DNA of 64,000 nt. Source: JAXGMV01 sp040772085. Its GTDB lineage: Bacteria > Chloroflexota > Anaerolineae > Anaerolineales > Anaerolineaceae. The stretch is taken from positions 372,001-436,000 of the forward strand of contig JAXGYU010000001.1 of assembly GCA_040772085.1 (NCBI GenBank). Reading direction: 5' to 3'. Positions 53,913 through 63,167 of the stretch are shown here, piece by piece. The position numbers and the translations under genes were made by a program. Position 1 is the stretch's first letter. Every line of letters starts with the position of its first letter. The notes beneath the pieces are model-generated. The model saw only the letters and a list, made by a program, of their open reading frames with translations. It was not told the DNA's origin and made no database searches.

Positions 53913-55337
53913 ATGAAAACGAGTAAAAGCAAGCTGACACAACACCTCAAATCCTTGGCGGCGGAGAAAAAATGGGGCGGCATCTCCTTCGCGGTTTACG
54001 GTCCGAAAGGGCTGGAATATGCCGGTGGCATCGGTCACCGCGATTGCGAGCGCAAGCAGAAGATCGATGAGAATACCATCGTCGGCATTGCCTCGATGAG
54101 CAAATCCATGACGACCCTGGCGCTGTGTTTGCTGCAGGTCGATGGCAAGCTCTGCCTGGATGATCCGGTCGCCAAGTACTTCCCCAAATTCAGAGTGCCT
54201 GGTCAGCCGAAGGAGACCGTCACCTTGCGTCATCTCGCAATGCATACGGCTGGTATTCCGCCGATTGAACCACTCGAATGGTCGTTGGCGATGGCTGACA
54301 AGGGTAGGGAAGAAAAATGGATCGTCGAAGCCCGGAAGACCGCGCCGAACAAGATGAATAAAGTTGAGCAGATCATTGAATACATCGGCAAAATGCCCTA
54401 TGAGCCGCTAGGCGCTCCGGGCGAGTATATGAGCTACAGCAATGACGGTTACGCTATCCTGTCTTCTGTCGTGGATATCGCTGCCGGCATGCCGCTGGAG
54501 CAATTCCTGCAGGAACGCGTCTTCGGTCCGATCGGGATGACGCGCTCAGTCCTCGATGAAGACGCGACCGAAGCGCGTAAAATGGCCGATGGCAACATCA
54601 CCAGCCTGTTTGAGGTCGATCCTAAAACCAAGGAACTGGTCTGTGACGACTTCTGGTCGATCGCGCCGCCCTATCGCGGTTGCGGCTGGGTCAAATCGAC
54701 CGCACTCGACGTTGCCCGCTATTATCACTGCCTGTCCAATTACGGCGTCATCGATGGCAAGCAGGCGCTGCCGGTTGCCGCCGTTGAACTGATGCTTGGC
54801 GAGGGGTTCCCCGTGCAGGAAAAGGCATACTACATGCTCGGCCTCAACAAACGCCTGTTCGAGGGGCATGTCATTTGTGAGCACAGCGGCGGTCTGCATG
54901 GTGTCAGCACGCAGGGCGGCTTGCTGCTGGAGGAAGGTTACGGTGTCGCGGCGCTGTGCAACACCGGTGACCAGGACATTGACGAGTCCTACTGGGCGCT
55001 CTATAACGCCATTCTCGGGTTGCCGCTGGATACCGATCACAACTGGCTGCACCTGGCTGACGAGCCATTCTCTGAACCGAAAATGCTGACCGGTGATTAT
55101 GCCAACCATGAAGGCGCCGTGATAATTCTGAAAGTGCGCAAGGGCAAGGATGGTTTGACCGCGAAAGCGAAGGGTCTGACCCTGCGGCTGGAATATTGCT
55201 GTGAAAACTGGTTCCTGGGTTACATCAAGGACCAGAAAAAACCTGCCCGCCGGCTGCAGTTCTACATCCGCAACGGACAAGCCTGGGCGGTCAAGGTCGG
55301 CTCGCGGATCTTCCAGCGGGTGCCGGCCGCCAATTAA
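53913..55337 (+). CDS. Beta-lactamase-family serine hydrolase (second copy)
   Basis: 474 residues, class C fold. SxxK is S61-M-S-K64 in GIASMSKSMTT; second motif YSN near residue 177 (MSYSNDGYAIL); third motif in CEHSGGLHGVSTQGG near 329 (HSGG). A C-terminal extension of about 100 residues follows. No signal peptide is visible. It is distantly similar to the 575-residue hydrolase at 15.7 kb but shorter; the two may act on different esters or D-amino peptides. It is transcribed alone, between two hairpins. Confidence 0.83.
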   Translation: MKTSKSKLTQHLKSLAAEKKWGGISFAVYGPKGLEYAGGIGHRDCERKQKIDENTIVGIASMSKSMTTLALCLLQVDGKLCLDDPVAKYFPKFRVPGQPKETVTLRHLAMHTAGIPPIEPLEWSLAMADKGREEKWIVEARKTAPNKMNKVEQIIEYIGKMPYEPLGAPGEYMSYSNDGYAILSSVVDIAAGMPLEQFLQERVFGPIGMTRSVLDEDATEARKMADGNITSLFEVDPKTKELVCDDFWSIAPPYRGCGWVKSTALDVARYYHCLSNYGVIDGKQALPVAAVELMLGEGFPVQEKAYYMLGLNKRLFEGHVICEHSGGLHGVSTQGGLLLEEGYGVAALCNTGDQDIDESYWALYNAILGLPLDTDHNWLHLADEPFSEPKMLTGDYANHEGAVIILKVRKGKDGLTAKAKGLTLRLEYCCENWFLGYIKDQKKPARRLQFYIRNGQAWAVKVGSRIFQRVPAAN

Positions 55338-55364
55338 CAGCACCGGCTGCGAACTGATAATCAG

Positions 55365-55397
55365 CCAGCCCCGATTTGTCCTCGTAGTCGGGGCTGG
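55365..55397 (+). terminator. Terminator-like hairpin after serine hydrolase
   Basis: Perfect 10-bp stem CCAGCCCCGA (55365-55374) with TCGGGGCTGG (55388-55397) and a 13-base loop, followed by TACGTATTTCTC. GC-rich and stable, but the T-tract is imperfect. Confidence 0.65.
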
Positions 55398-55502
55398 TAC
55401 GTATTTCTCGCGCTGGTACTCCCGCTCTTCAGGGAAGGCATGCTCCGGTGTGCCGGCCTGAAATGAAGTAAAATGTACGGACGTCAATTCCTGGAGCTTT
55501 GC

Positions 55503-56042
55503 GTGCCAAAAATCGTAAAAAATTACACTTTCCTCTTCAGTATCGCCGCCGTTATCGTTCTGCTGGACCAATGGACCAAATCCCTCATTCGTCAAAATCT
55601 CGCCATCGGCGAGATGATGCCGATCGCGGACTGGCTGACACCTTACGCGCGCTTTGTCCACTGGAACAATACCGGTGTCTCCTTTGGCATGCTGCAGGGC
55701 TCCAATGACCTGTTCAAAATCCTGATCCTGTTCGTCGTTGCCCTGATTATCTACATCTACCCGCGCGTTGCCGAATCCGATCTGGTACTGCGGATCGCGC
55801 TGGCGATGGAACTGGGCGGAGCCACAGGCAATCTGATTGACCGATTTACGGTGGGTCACGTGACCGACTTCATCTCGGTCGGCAATTTCCCGGTCTTCAA
55901 TATCGCCGATGCCTGCATTACGGTTGGGGTCGGTGTCTTGCTGGTGGGCTATTGGCTGACCGAGGGCAAGGCAAAAAAACATGTCACAGAAGAGCCGCTG
56001 GCTGAAACTCCCGGCGATGACACGGACGGACCACGGCAGTGA
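55503..56042 (+). CDS. lspA: Lipoprotein signal peptidase (signal peptidase II)
   Basis: Aspartic membrane protease that removes signal peptides from the lipoproteins seen in this window. GTG start at 55503 (179 residues), with GGAG six bases upstream; an upstream ATG at 55473 lacks a ribosome site. Four helices. LLDQWTKSLIR near residue 21, HWNNTGVSFGML near 58, GGATGNLIDRF near 106 and FNIADACIT near 131 hold the catalytic Asp pair. The stop overlaps rluD as GTGA. Confidence 0.94.
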   Translation: MPKIVKNYTFLFSIAAVIVLLDQWTKSLIRQNLAIGEMMPIADWLTPYARFVHWNNTGVSFGMLQGSNDLFKILILFVVALIIYIYPRVAESDLVLRIALAMELGGATGNLIDRFTVGHVTDFISVGNFPVFNIADACITVGVGVLLVGYWLTEGKAKKHVTEEPLAETPGDDTDGPRQ

Positions 56043-56959
56043 GCACTTCACCTATCCGGCTGGTCTTCCCTGACTCTGAAGAGCCGACCCGTATAGACAA
56101 GTATCTGGCAGCTCAATTGCCAGATTTCACACGTTCGCATCTGCAATCGCTGATCGCGTCCGGCAATGTGCGCCTCAACGGTGAGCCACCCAGGAAGAGC
56201 GGACAACTGCTTGTTGCGGGCGATGTCATTGAATTGACCATGCCCGAAAAACCTGCCGAGACGCCGGTCGCGGAGCAAATCCCGCTGGTCATCCTCTACG
56301 AGGATGCGCACCTGCTCGTGATTGATAAACCGGTCGGCATGGTTGTGCATCCCAGCGCGGGTCACGCCAGCGGCACGCTGGTGAACGCCGTGATGGCGTA
56401 CGCGCCGGAGATTGCCGGCATCAAAGGGGAAGGTCGTCCGGGCATTGTTCACCGGCTGGACAAGGATACGTCCGGGCTGATTCTGGTTGCGAAAGACGAC
56501 AGGACGCTGCGCTGGCTGCAGGAACAATTCAAGTCACGCAAGGTGGAAAAGAAGTACATCGCGCTCGTGGATGGTCATCCGCCGACACCCACCGGTCGAA
56601 TCGAGGCCGCGATCGGACGCGATTCCGCTAACCGCAAGAAAATGGCGGTCGACCCGCGCGGTGCCAGCCGCGACGCTGTGACAGAGTATCACGAGATCAG
56701 GCGCTTCACCAACCATACGCTGCTGGAAGTTCATCCGCTGACGGGCAGGACCCACCAGATCAGGGTGCATATGGCTTTCCTCGGCTGTCCGATTGCCGGT
56801 GATAGGCTCTACGGTTATCGCCGGTCATCCATCCCCGCCAGCCGCCATTTTTTGCATGCCGCAGACCTGAAGATTCAGGTGGCCGAGCACGAGCAGCCCA
56901 GGTCGTTTCACTCTGATTTGCCATTGGAGCTAAAATTAATTCTGGAACACTTATCTTGA
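56039..56959 (+). CDS. RluD-family 23S rRNA/tRNA pseudouridine synthase
   Basis: 306 residues. N-terminal S4 RNA-binding domain (RIDKYLAAQLPDFTRSHLQSL, about 19-40) and catalytic domain with GIVHRLDKDTSGLILVAK near 139, where the Asp after HRL is the nucleophile. HPLTGRTHQIRVHMAFLG near 236 is the third family motif. Starts with GTG coupled to lspA. Exact target uridines (RluD-type 1911/1915/1917 or other) cannot be decided here. The lspA-rluD pairing is common in bacteria. Confidence 0.93.
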   Translation: MSTSPIRLVFPDSEEPTRIDKYLAAQLPDFTRSHLQSLIASGNVRLNGEPPRKSGQLLVAGDVIELTMPEKPAETPVAEQIPLVILYEDAHLLVIDKPVGMVVHPSAGHASGTLVNAVMAYAPEIAGIKGEGRPGIVHRLDKDTSGLILVAKDDRTLRWLQEQFKSRKVEKKYIALVDGHPPTPTGRIEAAIGRDSANRKKMAVDPRGASRDAVTEYHEIRRFTNHTLLEVHPLTGRTHQIRVHMAFLGCPIAGDRLYGYRRSSIPASRHFLHAADLKIQVAEHEQPRSFHSDLPLELKLILEHLS

Positions 56960-56979
56960 AATCATCCCCGGAGGTCACC

Positions 56980-58014
56980 ATGAAATTCATTGATCTGAGA
57001 TCTGACACTGTCACGCAGCCTACGCCAGAGATGCGCAAGGCAATGGCAAACGCCGAGGTTGGTGACGACGTCTATGGGGAAGATCCGTCCATCAACAAAC
57101 TGCAGTCCCTGGCTGCCGAAATGCTTGGAAAGGAAGCTGGATTGCTGGTGCCATCGGGCACGATGGGCAATCTGATGTCCGTGCTGACACACTGCAACCG
57201 CGGTGATGAGATCATCATTGGCAAGACCAGCCACATTTTCCTCTTTGAAGCCGGTGGCGCCTCCGCGTTAGGCGGGGTTTTTGTCGCCACGCTGCCCAAT
57301 CAACGCGATGGCACGCTGGCACTATCGGAAATTGAAGGCGCCGTCAGAAAAGATGATTCGCATCATCCGATCTCCAGACTGGTTGTCCTCGAAAACACTC
57401 ATAACCGCTGCGGCGCTTCACCGCTGACTGCCAAATACACCGCGGACGTGGCGAAGCTTGCGAAGCGTCATCAGATGAACCTGCATATCGACGGCGCGCG
57501 CATTTTCAATGCCGCTGCCGCTCTGAACACCACCGCCGACATGCTGGTGAAGCCGGCTGACTCGGTCACGTTCTGCCTGAGCAAAGGTTTGTGCGCGCCG
57601 GTTGGCTCGGTTGTCTGCGGCACCAGAGACTTCATCCAACGCGCGCACCGTATCCGCAAGCAACTGGGCGGCGGTATGCGCCAGGCGGGCGTACTCGCGG
57701 CTGCCGGGATTGTCGCGCTTGAGAAGATGGTTGACCGGCTGCCGGAAGATCATCAGCGCGCCCGGGAACTGGCTGCGGGCATCGCTGCTATCCCTGGTTT
57801 CGTGGTCGAATACAACCCGCCGCCGAGCAATATGGTTTTTGTGCAACTCGCTCCCGAGGTTAAGCAGACAGCCGCACAGGTTGGCGCGAAATTGCTGGCG
57901 CAGGGCATCAAGGTCGGCGTCGTCGGCGATAACCGCTTCCGGCTGGTTACGCATTACTGGATCACGGACGATGCGATCAGGAAGACGATCAAAGCCTTTA
58001 AGTCCGTGCTATAG
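56980..58014 (+). CDS. Low-specificity L-threonine aldolase
   Basis: PLP enzyme that cleaves L-threonine or L-allo-threonine to glycine and acetaldehyde. 344 residues from the ATG at 56980, with GGAGGTCACC upstream; an earlier ATG at 56956 overlaps rluD and has no site. DLRSDTVTQPTPEMRKAM at the N-terminus, GDDVYGEDPS near residue 28, and PLP lysine in VTFCLSKGLCAPVGSVV near 199. NLHIDGARIFNAAAAL near 168 holds the cofactor Asp-Arg. Third gene of an lspA-rluD-threonine aldolase operon. Confidence 0.94.
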   Translation: MKFIDLRSDTVTQPTPEMRKAMANAEVGDDVYGEDPSINKLQSLAAEMLGKEAGLLVPSGTMGNLMSVLTHCNRGDEIIIGKTSHIFLFEAGGASALGGVFVATLPNQRDGTLALSEIEGAVRKDDSHHPISRLVVLENTHNRCGASPLTAKYTADVAKLAKRHQMNLHIDGARIFNAAAALNTTADMLVKPADSVTFCLSKGLCAPVGSVVCGTRDFIQRAHRIRKQLGGGMRQAGVLAAAGIVALEKMVDRLPEDHQRARELAAGIAAIPGFVVEYNPPPSNMVFVQLAPEVKQTAAQVGAKLLAQGIKVGVVGDNRFRLVTHYWITDDAIRKTIKAFKSVL

Positions 58015-58106
58015 TTACGCCAGATCGTCACAGGGTTCTCTTTACCGTTACAGGTTGCGGTTTTCAGGCTGCAGCCAGCTAAATGTTTGAACTGATGAGG
58101 TAAAAA

Positions 58107-58955
58107 ATGGAAGAATACATTCAACTGGAACAAATAAATGCTGCGGCGAATTTTATCAAGCCGCTGCTTAAACGCACCCCTGACTATGCCATCATCCTCG
58201 GCTCCGGTTTGGGTGAGTTTGTGGAAGCGATCACGGACAAAGTCGTCATTCCGTTCGGCGAGATTCCTGAATGGCCCAAATCGACGGTGCAGGGACACCA
58301 GGGCAAACTGAACATTGGCAACATCGGCTCGCGCTATATTTTCGCCATGCAGGGCAGGGCGCATTATTATGAGGGGCATAGCATGGGCAGAATCACGCTG
58401 CCGGTGCGCGTGATGTTCCAGCTCGGTATCCGCAACCTGATCGTGACCAATGCTGCCGGAGCGGTCAACCCGGACTATCAGCCCGGCGACCTGATGCTGC
58501 TGAAAGACCATATCGGCTTGATCGCCATGACAGGCGCCAACCCGCTTCGCGGCCCGAATCAGGATCACTTCGGACCGCGCTTCCCCGATATGAGCCAACC
58601 CTATCACCCCGAATATCGCAAGCGCATCCTCAGCATTGCCAAAGAGCTGGAAGTTCCGCTGCATGAAGGAGTGTATGTTTCGCTCTCGGGTCCGTCTTTC
58701 GAAACACCGGCGGACCTGCGCTTCCTGCGGGTCATCGGCGCGGACGCCGTGGGCATGTCAACCGTGCCTGAGGTGATCACCGCCCGGCATGCCGGCATGA
58801 ATGTGCTCGGCATCTCCGGCATCAGCAATAAGGCCAACCTGGATGGTTCGACCATCACCACCCACGAGGAGGTGCTGGCCGCGGGAGAGATCTTGGTGCC
58901 CAAACTGCTGCGATTGCTGCTGGGTTTCCTCGAACAAAATGAGATAATTGTCTAA
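58107..58955 (+). CDS. Purine nucleoside phosphorylase (trimeric type)
   Basis: 282 residues. Cleaves purine nucleosides with phosphate to base and ribose-1-phosphate, feeding the DeoB encoded at 41 kb. IILGSGLGEF near residue 29 binds phosphate; VTNAAGAVNPDYQPGDLMLL near 113; SGPSFETPADLR near 194 holds the base-contacting Glu, and GISGISNKANL near 236 the Asn typical of trimeric enzymes selective for 6-oxopurines (inosine, guanosine). GAGGTAAAAA precedes the ATG. Confidence 0.94.
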   Translation: MEEYIQLEQINAAANFIKPLLKRTPDYAIILGSGLGEFVEAITDKVVIPFGEIPEWPKSTVQGHQGKLNIGNIGSRYIFAMQGRAHYYEGHSMGRITLPVRVMFQLGIRNLIVTNAAGAVNPDYQPGDLMLLKDHIGLIAMTGANPLRGPNQDHFGPRFPDMSQPYHPEYRKRILSIAKELEVPLHEGVYVSLSGPSFETPADLRFLRVIGADAVGMSTVPEVITARHAGMNVLGISGISNKANLDGSTITTHEEVLAAGEILVPKLLRLLLGFLEQNEIIV

Positions 58956-58979
58956 CCAAACTTGCACGACTGGTTAGCC

Positions 58980-59672
58980 ATGCAATCCTTACTCACCCTG
59001 CTGCAGACTTACGAGACCCTGATATATATCCTTCTGGGTCTGGTTGCGCTTGTCCCGCTCCAGAAGCTGGTCACTGCCTGGGTGGAATGGCGGAAATCGA
59101 CCTTTGGACTGGAGAAGGAAGCCGCCCTGCGGCGCGTCGCCGCCTCAGCGACCATGCTCAGCCTGCTCGGACTGATTGTTCTGGCGCAGTTTGTTCTGGT
59201 GACCTTCGTCGCGCCGCTTCAGCCGGCAGTGACCGACGTTGACGAGAAGAAGGGGCTGAACATCATGGCGATGCTCGGCATTACGCCTGAAGCGACCGAC
59301 GAGGCGAGTGTGGACATCATCGAGGGTGACCCGGCTCATTCTGGCAGCGAAGGTTGTAAAAAGGATGTCCTCGAGTGGACCTATCCCAAGCCAAATGATG
59401 TGGTCAGCGGGTTGGTGGAGCTGCGGGGCACCGTCGTATTTGATAATCTGGGTTTCTACAAATACGAATACCGTGCAGCAGGTACGACGAACTGGACGGC
59501 AATCGCGGCTGGTGATCAGCAGCGGAAGGATGAACTGCTGGGTGGCGAATGGAGCACCCGGCAGTTGATCAACGGGGATTACGAATTGCGCATAGTCGCA
59601 GTGGATACTGACAACAATCCATTCCCAGCCTGTTCAATACCCATTACAATAGTGAACGAGACCATTGAGTAA
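58980..59672 (+). CDS. Two-helix membrane protein with extracytoplasmic Ig-like domain
   Basis: 230 residues from the ATG at 58980. First helix about 8-28, a charged amphipathic cytoplasmic segment, second helix about 53-75, then an extracytoplasmic domain. The last 100 residues (WTYPKPNDVVSGLVELRGTV, FYKYEYRAAGTTNWTAI, GDYELRIVAVDTDNNPFPAC) have the pattern of a fibronectin/Ig-like beta domain. Two cysteines (in EGCKKD and PACSIP) could form a disulfide. I do not recognise the family; similar proteins occur in Anaerolineae by memory only. It starts 24 bp after the PNP stop, in the same direction. Confidence 0.55.
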   Translation: MQSLLTLLQTYETLIYILLGLVALVPLQKLVTAWVEWRKSTFGLEKEAALRRVAASATMLSLLGLIVLAQFVLVTFVAPLQPAVTDVDEKKGLNIMAMLGITPEATDEASVDIIEGDPAHSGSEGCKKDVLEWTYPKPNDVVSGLVELRGTVVFDNLGFYKYEYRAAGTTNWTAIAAGDQQRKDELLGGEWSTRQLINGDYELRIVAVDTDNNPFPACSIPITIVNETIE

Positions 59673-59686
59673 AGCGGAGTTGTTGT

Positions 59687-60226
59687 ATGCCGAAGATTGA
59701 AGTCCGACCAGCCGTCGTGGATGATGTACATGCGTTTGTGAACCTGCGCCATGATTACATGACCTCACACGTCTGGCAGATGGATCATGTGGTCGAGGAT
59801 GCCAATGTCGTTATAAGCTTCCGTGAGATGCGGCTGCCGCGGCCGGTCGAAGTGTACTATCCCGACTACAACCTGTTGAAAGCGGATAACTGGATCTATA
59901 ACGGCAACTGCCTGACGGGCATTCATAACGGTCGTATCGTCGGTTACACGCGCCTTTTCAATCACACCACAGCCAATACCGTGCTGATGAAAGATCTCGT
60001 CGTGGATGACAAGCTGCGCCGCAAGGGCATTGGCTCGGTTCTGGTGCTCGCTGCCCAGGAATGGGCAGTCCAGCGCAAGTATCGCTGGATGCTGATGCAG
60101 ATGCAGTCTAAAAATTATCCGGCGATCAAGCTGGCAGGTAAGCTGGGTTTTGAGTTTTGTGGATTTAATGACCATTACTATGCCAATCAGGATATCGCGT
60201 TATTTTTTGCCAAGTATTTGCGCTGA
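59687..60226 (+). CDS. GNAT-family N-acetyltransferase
   Basis: 179 residues. The acetyl-CoA-binding motif is seen in KDLVVDDKLRRKGIGSVLVLAAQEWA (positions about 102-127; R/Q-x-x-G-x-G/A pattern is RRKGIG). The N-terminal half (IEVRPAVVDDVHAFVNLRHDY) is a usual GNAT start. The acceptor is unknown. Adjacent to the two-helix protein and to the membrane receptor, all in one direction with short gaps. Confidence 0.8.
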   Translation: MPKIEVRPAVVDDVHAFVNLRHDYMTSHVWQMDHVVEDANVVISFREMRLPRPVEVYYPDYNLLKADNWIYNGNCLTGIHNGRIVGYTRLFNHTTANTVLMKDLVVDDKLRRKGIGSVLVLAAQEWAVQRKYRWMLMQMQSKNYPAIKLAGKLGFEFCGFNDHYYANQDIALFFAKYLR

Positions 60227-60245
60227 TTTTCTTACGGGTACTTAA

Positions 60246-62141
60246 GTGGATACTGATTTTGGCCTAATGCTCCTGTTCGTCTTCCGGACGCTCAGCCAGA
60301 TAATCGTCGCAGGCGTCGCGATCAACGCGTTCGCGCTGCTCCTGTATGCTTCTTACTTCAATCTGAAAGACCGCGTTGCTTTCACATTTGTGCTGATCCT
60401 GATCAGCCTGGTCATCCTCTACTCAGCGGAAGCGATTGGCAGCATTCTTGAAGATCCGGCGCAGATCGCCACCTGGCTCAAGATCGAGTGGGTGGGCATC
60501 ATTCTGCTCCCCGCCGTGTACTATCATTTCTCCGAAGCGCTGCTATACACAACAGGCAAAGCGCATAAGGGCAGAATAAGCTGGCTGACCATCACGATCT
60601 ATGGCATTACCGCCGTCTTGCTGGCAGCTTTGCCATTCCCGCAATTTTTCAATACAGTCGTCATGTCGCAGCAGCCGGCACACCTGGAAGAAAACTGGGT
60701 GACGCTGCTTTTTACCGCTTACTACATCCTGCTGGTGGCGCTTGCCTGGCGTAATTTCATCACTGCCTACAAGCGCACCAAAACACCGACAACACGGCGC
60801 AGGATGGTCTACCTGCTGATCGCCGCGGTCGCGCCGGCGCTGGGCAGTTTCCCCTTCATGCTGTTCGGCTCAGGATTTGCCGGCAGGCACCCGCTGGTCT
60901 TCTGGGTCAGCGTTGCCAGCGTCAACACCGTTGTCGCCGGGCTGATCAATATCATGGCGTACTCGGTCTCGTTCTATGGCGTATCCTGGCCGCAGCGGGT
61001 GATCAAGAGCCGGCTTTTCAAATGGATTTTGCGCGGACCGGTGCTGGCAGGCCTGACCCTGGCAGCAGTGACCATCATCAGCCGCGTTGGCCGGCACCTT
61101 AACTTTGAAGGCACTACCACACTCACCACGGTGGTCATGCTGCTGATGATCCTGGGATTGCAATACACCATCACCTTGTTCCGACCGCTGGGTGAACGCC
61201 TCTTCCTCTTCGTTGACGATGATATCGATATCGAAAAGCTGCAGGCGGTTGAAGACCGGCTTCTGACCCGCAATGACCTGGATCAGCTCGCTGAAATGCT
61301 GCTCTCTACCGCCTGCGATAATCTGCAGGCATCGAATGCTGCCATCATCCCGACAGCGCAGGGGCTGGAAAGTTTTGAAGTCGCCATCGGTGAAGAAAAA
61401 CTGGTTCTGGCAAATAGTGAGGCTGCCCAGGCGCAACTTCAGGAAATTTATCCTGGTCTTTTCGCCCAGGATGCCAGCGACCGCTCCTTGCTGATCAGGC
61501 TGCCTGACAAGCAGTTGAATGCAGCCGACTCTCAGCTCGGATGGATGGTGCTGCAACCAGTGGATCTGCCGAACCTTAACACTGACCAATTGCGCATCCT
61601 GAGCGGCATCACCACCCGCATAGCAAACGCCATGTCTGACTGGCTGGCGACCCAGTCGATTTACGACTCGCTGCAGGAGTTCTCCTATGAGGATGAGTGG
61701 CTGATGCGCTCACGCGGCCGCGGTCAGGTTGATGCGACTGCATTGCTCGATGACGGGCATCAGGTCGACTCACGCGAGGTTTCCCTCTGGGTAAGAGACG
61801 CACTGACGCATTACTGGGGCGGCCCGAAGTTTACAAAAAATCCGCTGCTGAAACTGAACGTAGTTCAGGCTGCGATGGCGGCAAATGACAACAATCCATC
61901 CAAGGGGCTCCGGTCGATCCTCAAACAGGCGATCGAAGAGACCAGGCCGGCAGGAGAGCGAAAATTTACCTCGGAATGGCTGATTTACAATATCCTTGAC
62001 ATGAAATTCGTTGAAGGCAAACGCGTCAAGGAAATCGCGCTCAAGCTCTCGGTCTCGGAAGCGGATTTATACAGAAAACAGCGCCTTGCCATTGAAACAG
62101 TCTCGGAACATGTGCTGAAAATGGAAGAAGCTTCCAAGTAA
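60246..62141 (+). CDS. 7TM-GAF membrane receptor with C-terminal HTH-like region, no kinase
   Basis: 631 residues starting GTG at 60246. About eight hydrophobic helices fill residues 10-310 (the first six to seven resemble the HisK_N sensor of histidine kinases). After a short linker (FVDDDIDIEKLQAVEDRLL), a GAF-like domain spans about 345-475. The remaining 150 residues are helical and hydrophilic and end with VKEIALKLSVSEADLYRKQR, which has the helix-turn-helix pattern of sigma-factor/LuxR or activator C-termini. No HisKA, HATPase, GGDEF, EAL or phosphatase motif is visible. It might be a membrane-bound transcription factor or an adaptor for another protein. The gene follows the GNAT gene by 19 bp. 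Confidence 0.6.
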   Translation: MDTDFGLMLLFVFRTLSQIIVAGVAINAFALLLYASYFNLKDRVAFTFVLILISLVILYSAEAIGSILEDPAQIATWLKIEWVGIILLPAVYYHFSEALLYTTGKAHKGRISWLTITIYGITAVLLAALPFPQFFNTVVMSQQPAHLEENWVTLLFTAYYILLVALAWRNFITAYKRTKTPTTRRRMVYLLIAAVAPALGSFPFMLFGSGFAGRHPLVFWVSVASVNTVVAGLINIMAYSVSFYGVSWPQRVIKSRLFKWILRGPVLAGLTLAAVTIISRVGRHLNFEGTTTLTTVVMLLMILGLQYTITLFRPLGERLFLFVDDDIDIEKLQAVEDRLLTRNDLDQLAEMLLSTACDNLQASNAAIIPTAQGLESFEVAIGEEKLVLANSEAAQAQLQEIYPGLFAQDASDRSLLIRLPDKQLNAADSQLGWMVLQPVDLPNLNTDQLRILSGITTRIANAMSDWLATQSIYDSLQEFSYEDEWLMRSRGRGQVDATALLDDGHQVDSREVSLWVRDALTHYWGGPKFTKNPLLKLNVVQAAMAANDNNPSKGLRSILKQAIEETRPAGERKFTSEWLIYNILDMKFVEGKRVKEIALKLSVSEADLYRKQRLAIETVSEHVLKMEEASK

Positions 62142-62159
62142 TTTTTTCTATGATTAAGA

Positions 62160-62165
62160 TATAAT
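62160..62165 (+). promoter_or_regulatory. -10 hexamer of S1-domain gene
   Basis: Perfect TATAAT, 37-49 bp before the candidate starts at 62202 (GTG) and 62214 (ATG). No clear -35. It lies in the only AT-rich gap between the receptor and the S1 gene. Confidence 0.45.
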
Positions 62166-62213
62166 CATTCTTATTAGAGAAATTTCTACATTTTACTATT
62201 AGTGCTGGATGCA

Positions 62214-63167
62214 ATGGACGCTTCTGATTTTGACAGGGGTAGGAACGACGTTAATTTCCCAATAGATGAAGGTTGGTGGGCGAGCATTCTGTCCGAAGAG
62301 GACAAGGTGCGTGACTTTCCCGGTTCCCGGGACAATGGCGTTTACACGCCGCCCGCTGAGAAGAGCACAACCCATACCGATTGGGGAATCATCCACCAGT
62401 TGTATGAAAATGACGAAGTAATTACGCTGGATGTGGAGTCTTTCAACCGCGGTGGCTTGCTGGTCAAACGTGAGCATATCCACGGTTTTGTGCCGGTCTC
62501 GCATTTGATGGCAGTACCCGTTGAGCTGGATCCCGAGCTGCGCGATGAGTACCTCGCCGAGTATATCGGCAAGGAAATCAGCCTGAAGGTGATCGAGTTT
62601 GACCCGTGTCAGGAGCGCATCGTCTTTTCCGAACGCGCGGCGCTGGCTGGCACCGGCAAGCGTAAAGCGCTGATGGAATCGATCCAGCCCGGCAGCGCCC
62701 TGACGGGCGTGGTCACCAACATCACAGATTTTGGCGTCTTCATCGACCTGGGTGGGCTGGAAGGCCTGATCCATGTCTCCGAGCTCTCCTGGGGCAAGGT
62801 GCAGGACCCGCGCGCGGTCGTCCGCATCGACGAGCAGGTCAACGTCATCGTGCTGAACGTCAACGAGCAGAATGAAAGGGTGGCTCTCAGTCTCAAGCGC
62901 TGCACTGCTAACCCGTGGCACATTCTGGAAGAAAAATTTAAAGAAGGCGCCACACTCTCCGCGCAGGTCGCTTCGATCGCCCGCTTTGGCGTTTTCGCCC
63001 GGCTCGAACTTGGTGTCGAAGGACTGATCCATAAGTCTTCTCTCAGCGCTGACCGCTACGGCAGCGACCTCCAATCCCATTTCCCGGCAGGCAAACCAAT
63101 ATCGGTTAAAATCCTTCATATCGATTGCGAACGCCACAGACTGGGATTAGGATTGATTGAAGATTAA
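62214..63167 (+). CDS. S1 RNA-binding domain protein (ribosomal S1-like)
   Basis: 317 residues from the ATG at 62214 (an in-frame GTG lies at 62202); neither has a Shine-Dalgarno sequence. Three S1/OB-fold repeats: DEVITLDVESFNRGGLLVKR near 65, GVVTNITDFGVFIDLGGLEG near 160, and AQVASIARFGVFARLELGVEG near 245. The second and third end with LIHVSELS and LIHKSSLS, the typical S1 repeat ending. It is shorter than E. coli S1 (six repeats) but similar to the three- or four-repeat proteins of Gram-positives. It may assist translation initiation, which matters in a genome with apparent leaderless mRNAs. Overlaps ftsK as TAATG. Confidence 0.85.
   Translation: MDASDFDRGRNDVNFPIDEGWWASILSEEDKVRDFPGSRDNGVYTPPAEKSTTHTDWGIIHQLYENDEVITLDVESFNRGGLLVKREHIHGFVPVSHLMAVPVELDPELRDEYLAEYIGKEISLKVIEFDPCQERIVFSERAALAGTGKRKALMESIQPGSALTGVVTNITDFGVFIDLGGLEGLIHVSELSWGKVQDPRAVVRIDEQVNVIVLNVNEQNERVALSLKRCTANPWHILEEKFKEGATLSAQVASIARFGVFARLELGVEGLIHKSSLSADRYGSDLQSHFPAGKPISVKILHIDCERHRLGLGLIED

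Noticed and set aside
54546..56051. 501-codon open frame on the minus strand
   Set aside because: It lies entirely opposite the serine hydrolase and lspA, whose motifs are clear. Its translation shows no domain and is a by-product of GC-rich codon use.
62199..63137. 312-codon minus-strand frame
   Set aside because: Opposite a gene with three clear S1 repeats; no homology features seen.
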